Positions 26,227 to 34,655 of a stretch of DNA of 64,000 nt are shown piece by piece. The first letter of the stretch is position 1; each line of letters starts with the position of its first letter. Below the pieces are notes generated by a model. The model saw only the letters and a list, made by a program, of their open reading frames with translations, did no database searches and was not told where the DNA came from. Source of the DNA: Natronocalculus amylovorans (GTDB lineage: Archaea > Halobacteriota > Halobacteria > Halobacteriales > Haloferacaceae); NCBI RefSeq assembly GCF_023638035.1, contig NZ_JAKRVX010000005.1:62001-126000 (forward strand), written 5' to 3'. Made by a program: the position numbers and the translations under genes.

Positions 26227-26580
26227 CTAGCGTCTCGGCTCTGTTTCGAGATATGTCTCAGCGTCGCGATATTTGCCTTCCCCGAGTTTCTCCCCTATTC
26301 GTCGTTCGAGTTCAGCCTCGTTGATCTTTCCGTCCATGTACGCCTGTCGGGGTTGTTCGACGGGATCGTCAATAGTTTCTCCCTGCTCGGTTCTCGCCCC
26401 GTCGGATTCATCGGCATCGTCCGCAAGTATGCTCTTACTGACGAAATACGAGATAGACAGTACTGCGAGGAGGCCCATTGCTGCCATGGGGACCACCATG
26501 CCCAAATTCACAAGAATAATAATAGATAATAATGATACACCAGCCGCAATGGACGCAGCAAATAACTTCCACTCACTCAT
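26227..26580 (-). CDS. Membrane protein with C-terminal SHOCT-like domain
   Basis: 117 aa. Two hydrophobic helices at the start (FAASIAAGVSLLSIIILV and MVVPMAAMGLLAVLSISYFV), a charged linker, then a short oligomerisation-type domain QAYMDGKINEAELERRIGEK typical of SHOCT proteins. Such proteins are common in haloarchaea without known function. Stand-alone gene; start ATG at 26580 gives a good N-terminus. Confidence 0.75.
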   Translation of the reverse strand: MSEWKLFAASIAAGVSLLSIIILVNLGMVVPMAAMGLLAVLSISYFVSKSILADDADESDGARTEQGETIDDPVEQPRQAYMDGKINEAELERRIGEKLGEGKYRDAETYLETEPRR

Positions 26581-26715
26581 ATATTAGACAAAGTAGCAGT
26601 CCTAATAAATGTCATGCAGATGACCCTAGGTTCTGGCCACCAACAACGGCTAAGACCGCAGGACAACACGAACAAAGACACGATGGTATAGCGAACCCAC
26701 ACTGTTAGATTCGCT

Positions 26716-26930
26716 ATGACATTGCTGGGTGCTGGTATCATGGTCTGGTGGGGTAAATATCGACGCGAGCTGACTGTCGAATCGGACTCGGAATCGGGAT
26801 GGCTGGGTCGGTCGCTCTTATTGAGATCTGGACGAACACTGACTTCAGCGAACTCCAGTTGGCGGGATTGGTCGTCGCGCTCGGTGTTGCGGATTACATC
26901 GATTCCCTCTCAATCGGATCAGTATCTGGC
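26716..26930 (+). pseudogene. Frameshifted remnant of a membrane protein
   Basis: One frame reads MTLLGAGIMVWWGKYRRELT. After about 26805 a second frame continues with ALIEIWTNTDFSELQLAGLV then VALGVADYID. Together they look like a small membrane protein broken by a frameshift. It collides with the 3' end of the XRE gene. Low confidence; it could be chance. Confidence 0.3.
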
Positions 26931-27112
26931 TCAAACAGATCTTCAATCTGACACTCGAAGTACACGGCAAGTTTGAACGCTAACTCCAGCGATGGATCGT
27001 AGCGGTCTCGCTCAACTGCGTTAATCGTTTGTCGTGAAACACCGACAGTTGTGCCGAGTTCTCCTTGACTTAACCCTTCACGTTCGCGGTAGGTCGAAAT
27101 GTTGTTTTTCAT
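26894..27112 (-). CDS. XRE-family helix-turn-helix regulator
   Basis: 72 aa from the ATG at 27112. A complete XRE fold is seen: YREREGLSQGELGTTVGVSR and QTINAVERDRYDPSLELAFK. Short acidic tail. It lies 13 bases after the membrane protein gene on the same strand, a pairing common in archaea and firmicutes. It probably binds the palindrome at 27576-27610 and represses the pair. Confidence 0.9.
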   Translation of the reverse strand: MKNNISTYREREGLSQGELGTTVGVSRQTINAVERDRYDPSLELAFKLAVYFECQIEDLFEPDTDPIERESM

Positions 27113-27125
27113 AACGACTCTGCGT

Positions 27126-27563
27126 TTATTTGTACTGTTGTTTCCCAATCCAGCGGGCTGATAAGAAAATGAGGATCAGTAACATGTATCCCCAGATTGC
27201 ACCTCGAACAGCGGCAGGGGCAGTATAGATGCCAGTCGTGGTAAGGACGACTTCCGCTGGGAGTCCGACTGTCGTCACTGCTATGACGAACATAATCGTT
27301 GTTTGGCTGGCCTCCCGCTCCATCTGTTGTTCGAGTTCATCTCTAACCGAAACCGGGGAGTACCAATATCCAGCAACCATCCCGAGACAACCGAGCCAGT
27401 AGAGCCCGAGTCCCACAAAGAGTACCACTGGTTCTTGAATAAACATCCACACCGCAGTCATAATAAACAGACAGACGGTACCGAGTCCAACGGCCCAGTT
27501 TACCCACTTTTTGTACTGTTTTCGCTTCTTGACTTGCTGTGTCGCGGTAAGTCCTTCACTCAT
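27126..27563 (-). CDS. DUF2178-like membrane protein in an XRE operon
   Basis: 145 aa from the ATG at 27563 (MSEGLTATQQ); a GTG at 27572 is also in frame. Four hydrophobic helices, including WAVGLGTVCLFIMTAVWMFI, VVLFVGLGLYWLGCLGMVAG and IWGYMLLILIFLSARW. Such proteins accompany XRE regulators; the role is unknown. Immediately upstream lies a long palindrome overlapping the likely transcription start. Confidence 0.8.
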   Translation of the reverse strand: MSEGLTATQQVKKRKQYKKWVNWAVGLGTVCLFIMTAVWMFIQEPVVLFVGLGLYWLGCLGMVAGYWYSPVSVRDELEQQMEREASQTTIMFVIAVTTVGLPAEVVLTTTGIYTAPAAVRGAIWGYMLLILIFLSARWIGKQQYK

Positions 27564-27575
27564 TCTAATCACGGG

Positions 27576-27610
27576 TGTAAAACACCCTTTACAGTAAAGA
27601 GTGCTTTACA
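27576..27610 (-). promoter_or_regulatory. 35-bp palindromic operator of the XRE/membrane-protein operon
   Basis: TGTAAAACACCCTTTACAG on one side mirrors TGTAAAGCACTCTTTACTG read from the other, with few mismatches. A TATA-like TTTATATAC lies about ten bases further upstream on the minus strand (27614-27625). The operator would cover the transcription start, so repression by the XRE protein is likely. Confidence 0.65.
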
Positions 27611-27681
27611 CAAGTATATAAATCTATAGCTTTTGTTCAAACGGCCATCATATTCGGTGAATGCCAGAAGTTACTAGCTGT

Positions 27682-28224
27682 TCATTTCAGGGAGTAATTT
27701 GATGTCTGTCGCGTTATACAGTTTGCCTGTATTGACCGCTCAGAGTCGTGTTTTCGAGTCGTCGTCAGCTGTAAATCGAGAATTGCGTTCACCTTCGTAT
27801 CTACCAACAGCGTCACTTCGAGCGGCTGAATCGTGAGTTCAGCTCGTTTCGAGGCGTGACTGCGGTCAAATCCTGACGCATCAACACCAACAACGCCACT
27901 TGTCGGAAGTAGTGTTGCTGAGAGAGTCAATATGACACGCCACACAGCCATATCAAGCCGATTGAACGCCTTACAGAGCGTTGAAGGCGTAGGTAGTTCA
28001 GCTAATCAAAGAGTTCGACGAATGCGTGGCATCTCGATTAATTCGTCAAGCAGGCCACGATCGGTCGTGTTCTTCCGAATTTTGAGACATAGCAGAACAA
28101 CGTCCTGTGGGAGCGTATAGCGGTGTTTGGAGAATTTCGAGGAGTATCGAGGGACCGCTCGGTGTGCCAGATGAATCGCCTTCTCAGTAAACTGGAGAAT
28201 CTGCGACTTCGGGAGGGCCTTCAT
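27682..28224 (-). pseudogene. IS5-type (ISH) transposase remnant, N-terminal two thirds
   Basis: Starts MKALPKSQILQFTEKAIHLA at 28224 and continues in one frame through one nonsense codon (after MPRIRRTL) into LAELPTPSTLCKAFNRLD and GVVGVDASGFDRSHASKRAE. After TTRKHDS the known sequence is lost, so the final catalytic region is missing. The matching terminal repeat lies at 28263-28276. This identifies GGCTCTGTTGAAAT as the end of this IS family, which matters for the scattered copies elsewhere. Confidence 0.8.
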
Positions 28225-28262
28225 TTCGTGGAATTACAGGGCAGACCTGTAACTCTTTGAGG

Positions 28263-28276
28263 ATTTCAACAGAGCC
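28263..28276 (-). repeat. Terminal inverted repeat of the IS5-type remnant
   Basis: ATTTCAACAGAGCC, i.e. GGCTCTGTTGAAAT read from the element outside inward, 39 bases before the transposase start. It serves as reference for copies at 8024, 10621, 11290, 19314, 28935, 31028, 37237, 37905 and 39378. Confidence 0.75.
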
Positions 28277-28314
28277 TGAAATCTCTATGTAGCCTCGGAG
28301 TCGAAACCGTTGGC

Positions 28315-28848
28315 TCAGTCAGTGTTCAACTGGTCCTGCATCTCGGAGAATTCTTCAATAACAAACGAATTGACTGGCGTATCGGTTTCCTCAGTACCGA
28401 GCACGACGACGATGTGTTCGTCTTCTGTGTCCGTAATCGAGACCTCCTGTGCAGTCGCTGTCGTCCCATCAAGAGCACTATCCTCATCAAGTTCAAGTGC
28501 AATTCGGTAGACCCCGTCAGTATTGAACACATCTCCAAACGTGGCCCCAGAGTCTCCGTCGGCATCTTCATCGTCCTCCCCCTCAGGGTCGACTTCGAAC
28601 GATTCCGTGAGGACAGCCGTCCCGTTGGGATCAGTGATTGTGATCTCTCCGGAGAGTGTACGGTCAGTCGCATTAAACAGATTGACGTCATCAAGGACGA
28701 GTCCAGCCAGGAGATCAATAGCGCTCGTGCATCCGGCGAGTGTCGCCGAACCGACTGCGACTGTGATCCCAAGAAAATGGCGGCGAGAGGAAGTAGTTGA
28801 TCCAATTGGTGACCGATCAATACCACTGATGGAGGGCTGGCGAGACAT
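28315..28848 (-). CDS. Tat-type lipoprotein, unknown function
   Basis: 177 aa from the ATG at 28848 (MSRQPSISG). A Tat motif SSRRHFLGITVAVGSATLAG precedes the lipobox Cys (AGC). The mature part has immunoglobulin-like beta segments (LSGEITITDPNGTAVLTESF) and an acidic loop (EGEDDEDADGDSG). No enzyme motif. Likely anchored outside the membrane. A longer start at 28902 is possible. Confidence 0.75.
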   Translation of the reverse strand: MSRQPSISGIDRSPIGSTTSSRRHFLGITVAVGSATLAGCTSAIDLLAGLVLDDVNLFNATDRTLSGEITITDPNGTAVLTESFEVDPEGEDDEDADGDSGATFGDVFNTDGVYRIALELDEDSALDGTTATAQEVSITDTEDEHIVVVLGTEETDTPVNSFVIEEFSEMQDQLNTD

Positions 28849-28934
28849 AAGCAATCTATTGGATTCTGCCAGATATTTAATGGTTTTTGTTGAGGGCGGC
28901 AAGTCGACTCGACAGTCGATGTAACCCTCCCATC

Positions 28935-28948
28935 GGCTTTGTTGAGAT
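28935..28948 (+). repeat. IS-end copy (GGCTTTGTTGAGAT)
   Basis: Two mismatches from GGCTCTGTTGAAAT, oriented into the region holding the small membrane protein at 29049. The next inward-facing end is at 31028, with other IS debris between. Confidence 0.4.
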
Positions 28949-29048
28949 CCAATTTGTCAGACCGGTTCTCACCTGAAACAGCCTGTCGATGAGAACTGCG
29001 GACTAAACAGGGAAAGGACTATCTGAGAGTAGTTAAAATTCTTATAGT

Positions 29049-29264
29049 ATGGAGACAGGTCACCTGCACCTCAGAAAGGGACTTAGTTTTATTTTAGTCT
29101 TCGCACTCCTTGTACTGCTCCTAATAGCCACAAGAGGCGCTATGGGAGGTGCATATGAGTATATATCTAGTTTGAACTGGGTGACTGGCATCGTATTCCT
29201 CATACTTGCAAGTATAATCCCAATTTGGCTTGTTCTTCAATACGCTGGTTCTCATGGTGACTAA
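29049..29264 (+). CDS. Small two-helix membrane protein (71 aa)
   Basis: 71 aa. Helix one is LSFILVFALLVLLLIA, helix two VTGIVFLILASIIPIWLVLQ, joined by a short loop (GGAYEYISSLNW). It starts with an ATG at 29049 in a leaderless-looking context. It lies about 100 bases inside an IS end (28935). No family recognised. Confidence 0.55.
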   Translation: METGHLHLRKGLSFILVFALLVLLLIATRGAMGGAYEYISSLNWVTGIVFLILASIIPIWLVLQYAGSHGD

Positions 29265-29526
29265 ACTCCCTGTATTGACTGATCAGAGCGATCGGTTTAC
29301 ATTATGAGCGAGACAGGCGATGGTGAGTTCACATCACTTCACAAGACATCGAACGTACGCGTAAACGACCACTGGCGCGGTGGCCCGTGGCTTTTGTAAT
29401 TCCCTCAGCCTACGCCGATAGCACTCCACGCGAAGCGATTTCGCGGGATGAGGATGGGCGGTTTACTGAACGCCCCGACCCGGACAGACGCACCAACCGA
29501 ACTTGTGGTTGGGTTTTGTGAGTCCG

Positions 29527-29640
29527 GTAAGTAACCGATTCAATATCTACGCCAGCGTATTTTGCCCACGCTCACCACGCCACGTTCACACTCGCGTTCC
29601 GGTCAGCATGGTCTTGCTGAACCTCACACGAATCGTTCGT
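29527..29640 (-). pseudogene. TnpB fragment: zinc finger and RuvC-III
   Basis: The minus strand reads RFRCTNDSCEVQQDHADRNA followed by SVNVAW and a stop, the last zinc-finger pair and RuvC-III Asp of a TnpB. Only this tail survives, and the plus-strand IS5-type fragment begins at its upstream edge. The 29265-29526 stretch has no separate gene and may include more of the TnpB 3' region. Confidence 0.6.
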
Positions 29641-29641
29641 A

Positions 29642-29804
29642 CACCGGAACCGCCGACCTCTACGGCCAACGGAGTCACTCAGAGACAGTTAACTCAACGC
29701 TCAAATGGAAGTACTGCGCGTTCGTCCGTTCACGACGCTGGTGGAAGCAGTTTCGTGAACTCGCCCGGGCGTGTATCGTCCACAACCTTGACCAAGCCCT
29801 CTAA
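29642..29804 (+). pseudogene. IS5-type (ISH) transposase C-terminal fragment
   Basis: Reads ADLYGQRSHSETVNSTLKWK, then YCAFVRSRRWWKQFRELARA and CIVHNLDQAL to a stop, the Glu-containing C-terminal part missing from the 27682 remnant. It is on the opposite strand, so the two may derive from one IS split and inverted, or from different copies. Confidence 0.7.
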
Positions 29805-29905
29805 CAAATCAGTGCAGCGAGTAGACGTATCGCTCAGTGAAAGTCAGGTGTCTTGAGGTGACTTAGGTAGGAGGATTTATTTAAGAGTGCAGTTATCACT
29901 CATAG

Positions 29906-30112
29906 ATGGGTTCTTCCGATGATTTTAACGGCTCAGCAGTGGTCGGTGCAGGTATCGGTGTTGGGTTAGTAATCGGTGCCGGGTGGGGAATGGTGATGGC
30001 ACAGATTGTTGGTGCTGATGTAGGGACCGGGATTACAATCGGTGCAGGTGCTGGGTTACTAATTGCACTCGTTTCCGGGGCCGTTGTCTATTACACCACA
30101 AAAGCTGAATGA
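29906..30112 (+). CDS. Small glycine-rich membrane protein (68 aa)
   Basis: 68 aa with two glycine-rich hydrophobic segments, GSAVVGAGIGVGLVIGAGWG and TGITIGAGAGLLIALVSGAV. The GxxxG-like spacing suggests packing of helices or oligomers. ATG at 29906 after an AT-rich stretch. Function unknown. Confidence 0.55.
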   Translation: MGSSDDFNGSAVVGAGIGVGLVIGAGWGMVMAQIVGADVGTGITIGAGAGLLIALVSGAVVYYTTKAE

Positions 30113-30265
30113 CCAGTATGCGTGCATACTGAGCGGATGTCGTTCATTGATTTATTCGTGATCGTCTAAGAACCGCCAATATAGGAAGAAGTAGGCTTAT
30201 TGAAATCATTGGGTAGGGGAATTCAACTCAAAAGTCGTCAAAAGTTAGCCTCTACACGTCAACAG

Positions 30266-30298
30266 CCTCGGGGTCAAGCCCCGTGGCATCCGCCTTGT
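30266..30298 (+). repeat. GC-rich hairpin repeat, copy 2
   Basis: CCTCGGGGTCAAGCCCCGTG then GCATCCGCCTTGT, matching 1695-1725 over about 28 bases. A GGCTTATTGAAAT IS-end-like sequence stands 70 bases upstream (30194). Confidence 0.45.
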
Positions 30299-30369
30299 AT
30301 TTCTGTGAAGAGGGTTTCAACTGAACCACTCTCACAAAGAGATATGATGCTTGTTTTCCATTCAGAGGC

Positions 30370-30558
30370 ATGGACAAATTTACCGAAGAATTGAGCGATG
30401 ATGAATTACTCGCTTATTGCGTGGCCTTTGGTATTGTTATCGGAGTAGTACTCGGGATCTTCAGCGGGTTAATTGCCAGTAATGGGTTTCTTATAGCAAT
30501 GGGGCCCGTTATAGGCATCTTTATTGGTCTTACAGCATGGTTTATATTTTCTGGCTAA
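30370..30558 (+). CDS. Small two-helix membrane protein (62 aa)
   Basis: 62 aa. Acidic N-terminus MDKFTEELSDDELL, then VAFGIVIGVVLGIFSGLIAS and IAMGPVIGIFIGLTAWFIF. It resembles the 68-aa protein at 29906 in its glycine-rich helices, so they may be distant relatives. It lies between a degenerate IS end (30194) and one at 31028. Confidence 0.55.
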   Translation: MDKFTEELSDDELLAYCVAFGIVIGVVLGIFSGLIASNGFLIAMGPVIGIFIGLTAWFIFSG

Positions 30559-30677
30559 ATTGGTTTTAGCTCTTAATAACCCGACATATCTTGATCCTTG
30601 GTTGCGTACCAACTGCACACTACAGACTTCCTCTTGATTCGTTGTTCAGAGGCTGCTAAACTCAGGGCCCAACTGTT

Positions 30678-30833
30678 TCACGGAGCTGAGGAGATCACGA
30701 TTAGACTTTCACCCAGTTCAGAAGAAACCAGGTGAACACCAAATGATCTACCGAGAAAAACACTAACAAGCGCGAGTATTGGTGAAACCAAATTAATAAG
30801 CCGTGTATCGTTCCACGCCTCTGTTCCAACCAT
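30678..30833 (-). CDS. Possible small membrane peptide (51 aa)
   Basis: ATG at 30833 opens 51 codons: MVGTEAWNDTRLINLVSPIL followed by ALVSVFLGRSFGVHLVSSEL. One hydrophobic stretch. It could be the stump of a longer gene. The rest of 30559-31133 shows only an IS end (ATTTCAACAGATCC, 31015-31028) and no other gene. Confidence 0.3.
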   Translation of the reverse strand: MVGTEAWNDTRLINLVSPILALVSVFLGRSFGVHLVSSELGESLIVISSAP

Positions 30834-31133
30834 TCTGCCTTTCAGCGAGTCAGTCATACGGGAAAACCGATTTCAACCCACAAATAGTCACTGCGCAGTA
30901 CACACGTCTACGGACATGCTGGTTCGACCCACGCAGGACGAACCAAACAGAGTCACAGTGCTGCGTTCACTCTTTGTATGCAGCACAACCCATGAAAAAT
31001 ATTAAAATTTGACTATTTCAACAGATCCGATCTGTGTTATAATTCTGCTTATATATCCAAGCTGTGTGTAGTCGTTCTTGCTATCTCACTAAGTTCTGAG
31101 TCTTCCTGTTGTTGGAGTAGCAATTACACGCCT

Positions 31134-31333
31134 ATCATTGGAAGCAGTGGCAGTTGCTAGCATTGGTTTCAGAACCGCGAATAGTCATTCTCCACGGGTC
31201 CTTGTTCACCAAATATCCGAATCGAGATTGATCGGGTAGACGAACAGCGCGATCCCCACGATCGTGTGCAAGTGCAACTGCCTCAAACTTTCTGTCAGTG
31301 AGCCCAAATCGATCGACTGGAGTCGCTAAATCT
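31134..31333 (-). pseudogene. C-terminal fragment of an unknown protein
   Basis: The minus strand reads LATPVDRFGLTDRKFEAVAL, then AHDRGDRAVRLPDQSRFGYL to a stop at 31134-31136, with no start codon. The codon pattern is convincing but no family is recognised. From 31334 to 31610 there is no supported gene. Confidence 0.4.
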
Positions 31334-31610
31334 GTGCTGAATCAGTTGGTCAATGAGAAATGAGAATCGAGTACTTAGAAAACGGTTCGGCCGACAAGAA
31401 CAGCCGATCCGTAGGCGACACCCAACTGGAGCTGATAGACGTGTCAGCGGGGACCAGCCACAGACGAGGGAGGGCCATCACCTCCGAGTGAGGCGTCGCA
31501 CATATTGACTAAGTTGTTATTAGAAGTTCTATCTTAACTGTGTATATTCCGGACAATCCGGACAATCCGTATAACCTATATAAAACGGCTCATGTATACC
31601 GCCAGCAGTT

Positions 31611-32435
31611 TTAGTGGGTCGGATTCTTGTGTTCAAACGCATAATAAACGCGACGGCCGGTGTCGGTGAGATGCACATCATCAGATCGGCCAACTGACCG
31701 TAGTTCAACGTATCCACGCTCACGCAGCGGTGTGAGGATGTGTGTCTCCAGCGCACGATACTTTGCCGTACGACTCCCGCCAGCGTCCACGACGAAATGG
31801 AGCTCGTAATCTTGAGCCCACTCAATGAGGTTCCATTTGTCCGTTGTCCGGTTATTTGCTTCGCGTTCATGAATACGGCCAAGGATTGCGACCTGCTCTG
31901 CGCTCGGTCCATCAACGGGGTAGAGTGGGAGGTCGATGATCTCATCAACGCCAGCGGTGACTGACTCCGCTGCTCTGTTGTGGTTATGTTCCGCCGGTGT
32001 AACGCTGTACGGTCGGGCACCAACCACCATACACGCCATAGCAAGCCCGACTGCTGTGATTCGTGGTCCAGTCGAAACGTTGGCAAACAAACGATCGCCA
32101 TCCGGATCAGTGACCGCATGCTGTGCTGCGACCGTTGTTGCCACGCCGAGCACATCATATACATCGTTCAATCGAACCGGAAGTGGCCGGACTTCGGCGA
32201 ACTCTGCAATCGTAGTCAACGCATCGCGCTGATACTCGGTCAGCGACTCGACGTCAACATCAGTTGCGTCGGGATCCTCCCACGCCACGTCGAAATTAAC
32301 GGCGCCGCGGTCGGCGTCACGATCGGGGTGTGAAACAAGCAGGTATACCACGTCGGCACCATGACGATGGAGGGGCGTGACGATACGATCGTATTCGTGT
32401 CCAAGAGGGACTACATGGACACGCCGCTCGTTCAT
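31611..32435 (-). CDS. HFX_2341/DUF6293-type CARF and winged-helix regulator
   Basis: 274 aa from the ATG at 32435 (MNERRVHVVPLGHEYDRIVT). The N-terminal Rossmann-like CARF domain has LGHEYDRI, VYLLVSHP and NVSTGPRITAVGLAMAC, where cyclic oligonucleotides bind in CARF proteins. A C-terminal winged helix (AKYRALETHILTPLRERGYV, DVHLTDTGRRVYY) completes the Csa3-like architecture. In haloarchaea this protein is widespread, also outside CRISPR loci. It lies about 10 kb from the RAMP cluster, so a functional link is not shown. An earlier start at 32456 is possible. Confidence 0.85.
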   Translation of the reverse strand: MNERRVHVVPLGHEYDRIVTPLHRHGADVVYLLVSHPDRDADRGAVNFDVAWEDPDATDVDVESLTEYQRDALTTIAEFAEVRPLPVRLNDVYDVLGVATTVAAQHAVTDPDGDRLFANVSTGPRITAVGLAMACMVVGARPYSVTPAEHNHNRAAESVTAGVDEIIDLPLYPVDGPSAEQVAILGRIHEREANNRTTDKWNLIEWAQDYELHFVVDAGGSRTAKYRALETHILTPLRERGYVELRSVGRSDDVHLTDTGRRVYYAFEHKNPTH

Positions 32436-32739
32436 ACGGGGGACAAAATTTTCCATATGTAACCTGCCCCGAGCGAACAATTAAACATGCATATTGGGCT
32501 GTGCTTACGATCAGTGAGTTCAGTAGTACTGACGGGATTCCCTGTTTAAAGTAAGATGTTGGGTCAAAAGATACCTGTGGCCTTGTCCGGAGAGTTAGTA
32601 GGGACAGCTCAGCGACGTCCAGAGCAGTCACTGTCACGACTGGCGTCGAACCACATCGCCGGTTCCAAAATATCCCCTGACGCTGTGAAATCTTTCTTAA
32701 TCCCAAACGCTCAAGATATACAATCTATATAGTTGTATT

Positions 32740-33753
32740 ATGGTCTCCAAGAAAAACAATCCCTCCCAAAGTGGTGATAGCAACCAAATCACTAAGAGTG
32801 TCACAGTTTCTCGACGGCGCGCAGTTCAAGCCGGACTCATCACTGCTTTCTCGTTGTCGGGATGCCTCACGACCGAGCCACCGGCCGACGAAAGCGACCT
32901 AGGCGACAACGAGGTCGATAGCAGCAGCGACGAGCCGAGAGAAGAAACGACTGATGACGGGACTGAAGACAACACGGATGAATACCAAGACAATGATACT
33001 TATCCGGGTAGTGGACCATTGTTTGCTGTTCGCACGTTCTTACAGGCGGCCGTGGATGAGGACATAGACCAGATGAGCGAAGTATCTCACTCACGCAACC
33101 CATTAGACCCCGCTGCTTGGGTCGAAGATGGCTGGGAGTTCCGCGGTGGTGGCGACGAGCAAGAGCTTGATGAAATTGAAATGGAGGTGATTGATGACGA
33201 TGCCACGATCGCGGATGTGTTTGAGTTAGAGGGTGCAGAGTTCTGGTTCGAAGAGGAAGATCTCGATGAAACTCTCGACGGCGAAGACTTGGCAACAGTC
33301 GAGGTTATTGCCGAAGATCCAACTGAGGATGATATGGTTTGGATGATGGCTACTGAGGATGGTGAGTGGCGGTACTTGTTTGCGGCAGCGATTGATGATA
33401 CACCAGATGATCCCGAAGAGGCGTTTGAAGAACCGATTGAGGATGAAAACGATGACGTAGTCGTTGAGATCAATTGGGATCATGAAAGCGCGACAAGCGA
33501 TGTTCCGCAAGCTGCTGTCGTGATCACCGAAGAGCGAGGAGTTGACGCCAACCGGATAAGGATTGAATCTACGATCGAAGGTGCGTCCACCGAAGTATTT
33601 GACCGGGACGATGACGAATTTACTGCAACATGGGATGGTGGTCATACTCTCTATATCGCCTACGATACCGACGGTGACCAAATTGTCGTCACGGCGATCG
33701 ATGAGGAAGGAGATGAGTCAGAAGTCGTCCACCGAGAGCATTACGAGCCATAG
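32740..33753 (+). CDS. Highly acidic Tat-type lipoprotein
   Basis: 337 aa. A Tat motif SRRRAVQAGLITAFSLSGC merges into the lipobox. An extremely acidic linker (residues about 50-85) follows. Residues about 90-215 resemble an NTF2-like/DUF4878 fold: AVRTFLQAAVDEDIDQMSEV and EDGEWRYLFAAAIDDTPDDP. The C-terminal part is beta-rich. Probably anchored on the outer face of the membrane; ligand unknown. A fragment of a paralogue remains at 25413-25592. Confidence 0.78.
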   Translation: MVSKKNNPSQSGDSNQITKSVTVSRRRAVQAGLITAFSLSGCLTTEPPADESDLGDNEVDSSSDEPREETTDDGTEDNTDEYQDNDTYPGSGPLFAVRTFLQAAVDEDIDQMSEVSHSRNPLDPAAWVEDGWEFRGGGDEQELDEIEMEVIDDDATIADVFELEGAEFWFEEEDLDETLDGEDLATVEVIAEDPTEDDMVWMMATEDGEWRYLFAAAIDDTPDDPEEAFEEPIEDENDDVVVEINWDHESATSDVPQAAVVITEERGVDANRIRIESTIEGASTEVFDRDDDEFTATWDGGHTLYIAYDTDGDQIVVTAIDEEGDESEVVHREHYEP

Positions 33754-34255
33754 GAAGATATTATGAAATAACTGACACCCTGTATTGAGCGCGAGTTTCA
33801 CCACTGAATCTGAATAAAAAATTATACTGTCAACTAATGTTATAAATCTCGGAAAAACTACTCACCTAGTATATCGCCCAGAGCACCCGTCAAATCCGGC
33901 TCTCATCTCTGTTGAAACCCTTTTTAGACACTATTAGGATGGAATCACTGGTCAATCCACCTGCAAATCTATTGGTCAAGAAATCTATCACGGCGTAGTA
34001 GTAAGTGGAGAGTAACTGTCAAAGGTATTGCAACGTACGTTATTTCAAGAACTGAAACGGGGATACCATGAGCCAATGACACTCCCTTGTACGTGCAGAC
34101 CACCTCCCGACCCACGAAATCGTCAAAGGTGGGCCATCAAACAGCAAGGTCTATACGAATCTTGTTATTTTACCACCTGATGAGGATGAGAAAACGAACG
34201 AGGAGGCTCTCCGCAGTCGTTCATCACGAGTCTTGATGTGAGTGATGAGATTCCT

Positions 34256-34494
34256 CTAGACCGCCAATGGGCAAGGAACCATATTAAAAGCTACAGCGAT
34301 CGATCCATACAACACGAGCACGAGACTGAGTCCCAGAAAAAATAGCGTACCGAGGATGTTGAGGATCGCATCTTCAACAGGCTTCGTACGGTATGATGGA
34401 GTCTCTCTTCATCGATACCTGCGTCATATCTGTTGTCGGTCTCAGGAGATCCATTTGGAGGGCACATACGGTTTCGATCGATACCTCGCCACAA
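34256..34494 (-). pseudogene. Frameshifted membrane-protein remnant
   Basis: The minus strand reads GSPETDNRYDAGIDEERLHH in one frame and EDAILNILGTLFFLGLSLVL then VLYGSIAVAF in the next, to a stop at 34256-34258. A single frameshift near 34375 separates the soluble half from the membrane helix. DNA from 33754 to 34255 holds only a short open stretch around 34110-34243 whose coding status is doubtful. Confidence 0.4.
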
Positions 34495-34522
34495 AAGAAG
34501 CTACCTGAATCAAGGAGAGAGT

Positions 34523-34554
34523 CCCGGCGTTCACGCCGGGCGTGAATCCGACAA
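34523..34554. repeat. Hairpin with CGTGAATCCGACAA tail
   Basis: CCCGGCG-TTCA-CGCCGGG then CGTGAATCCGACAA. The tail recurs at about 12808 and as GGAATCCGACAA at the window start, so it marks an IS200/IS605-type end. It stands about 100 bases ahead of the second tnpB. Confidence 0.5.
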
Positions 34555-34655
34555 AACACTGCACAAACCGCGCTCAACGCTTAATCTGGGGTATCCCTTC
34601 TGACTTTCTGTTCACCTTCAAGAAGTAGTATTTATCTGCGTTCCAGTGCAATAAT

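Noticed and set aside
31529-32164. 211-codon minus-strand frame
   Set aside because: Alternative frame of the CARF-HTH regulator, which has the recognisable motifs.
31611-32435. CARF regulator as part of the RAMP system
   Set aside because: It is about 10 kb away, of a widespread haloarchaeal type, and separated by unrelated mobile DNA.
33905-34384. Possible TIR pair (CTCTGTTGAAAC and TCTTCAACAGGCTT)
   Set aside because: Both ends are too degenerate and no duplication is visible; may be chance or very old debris.
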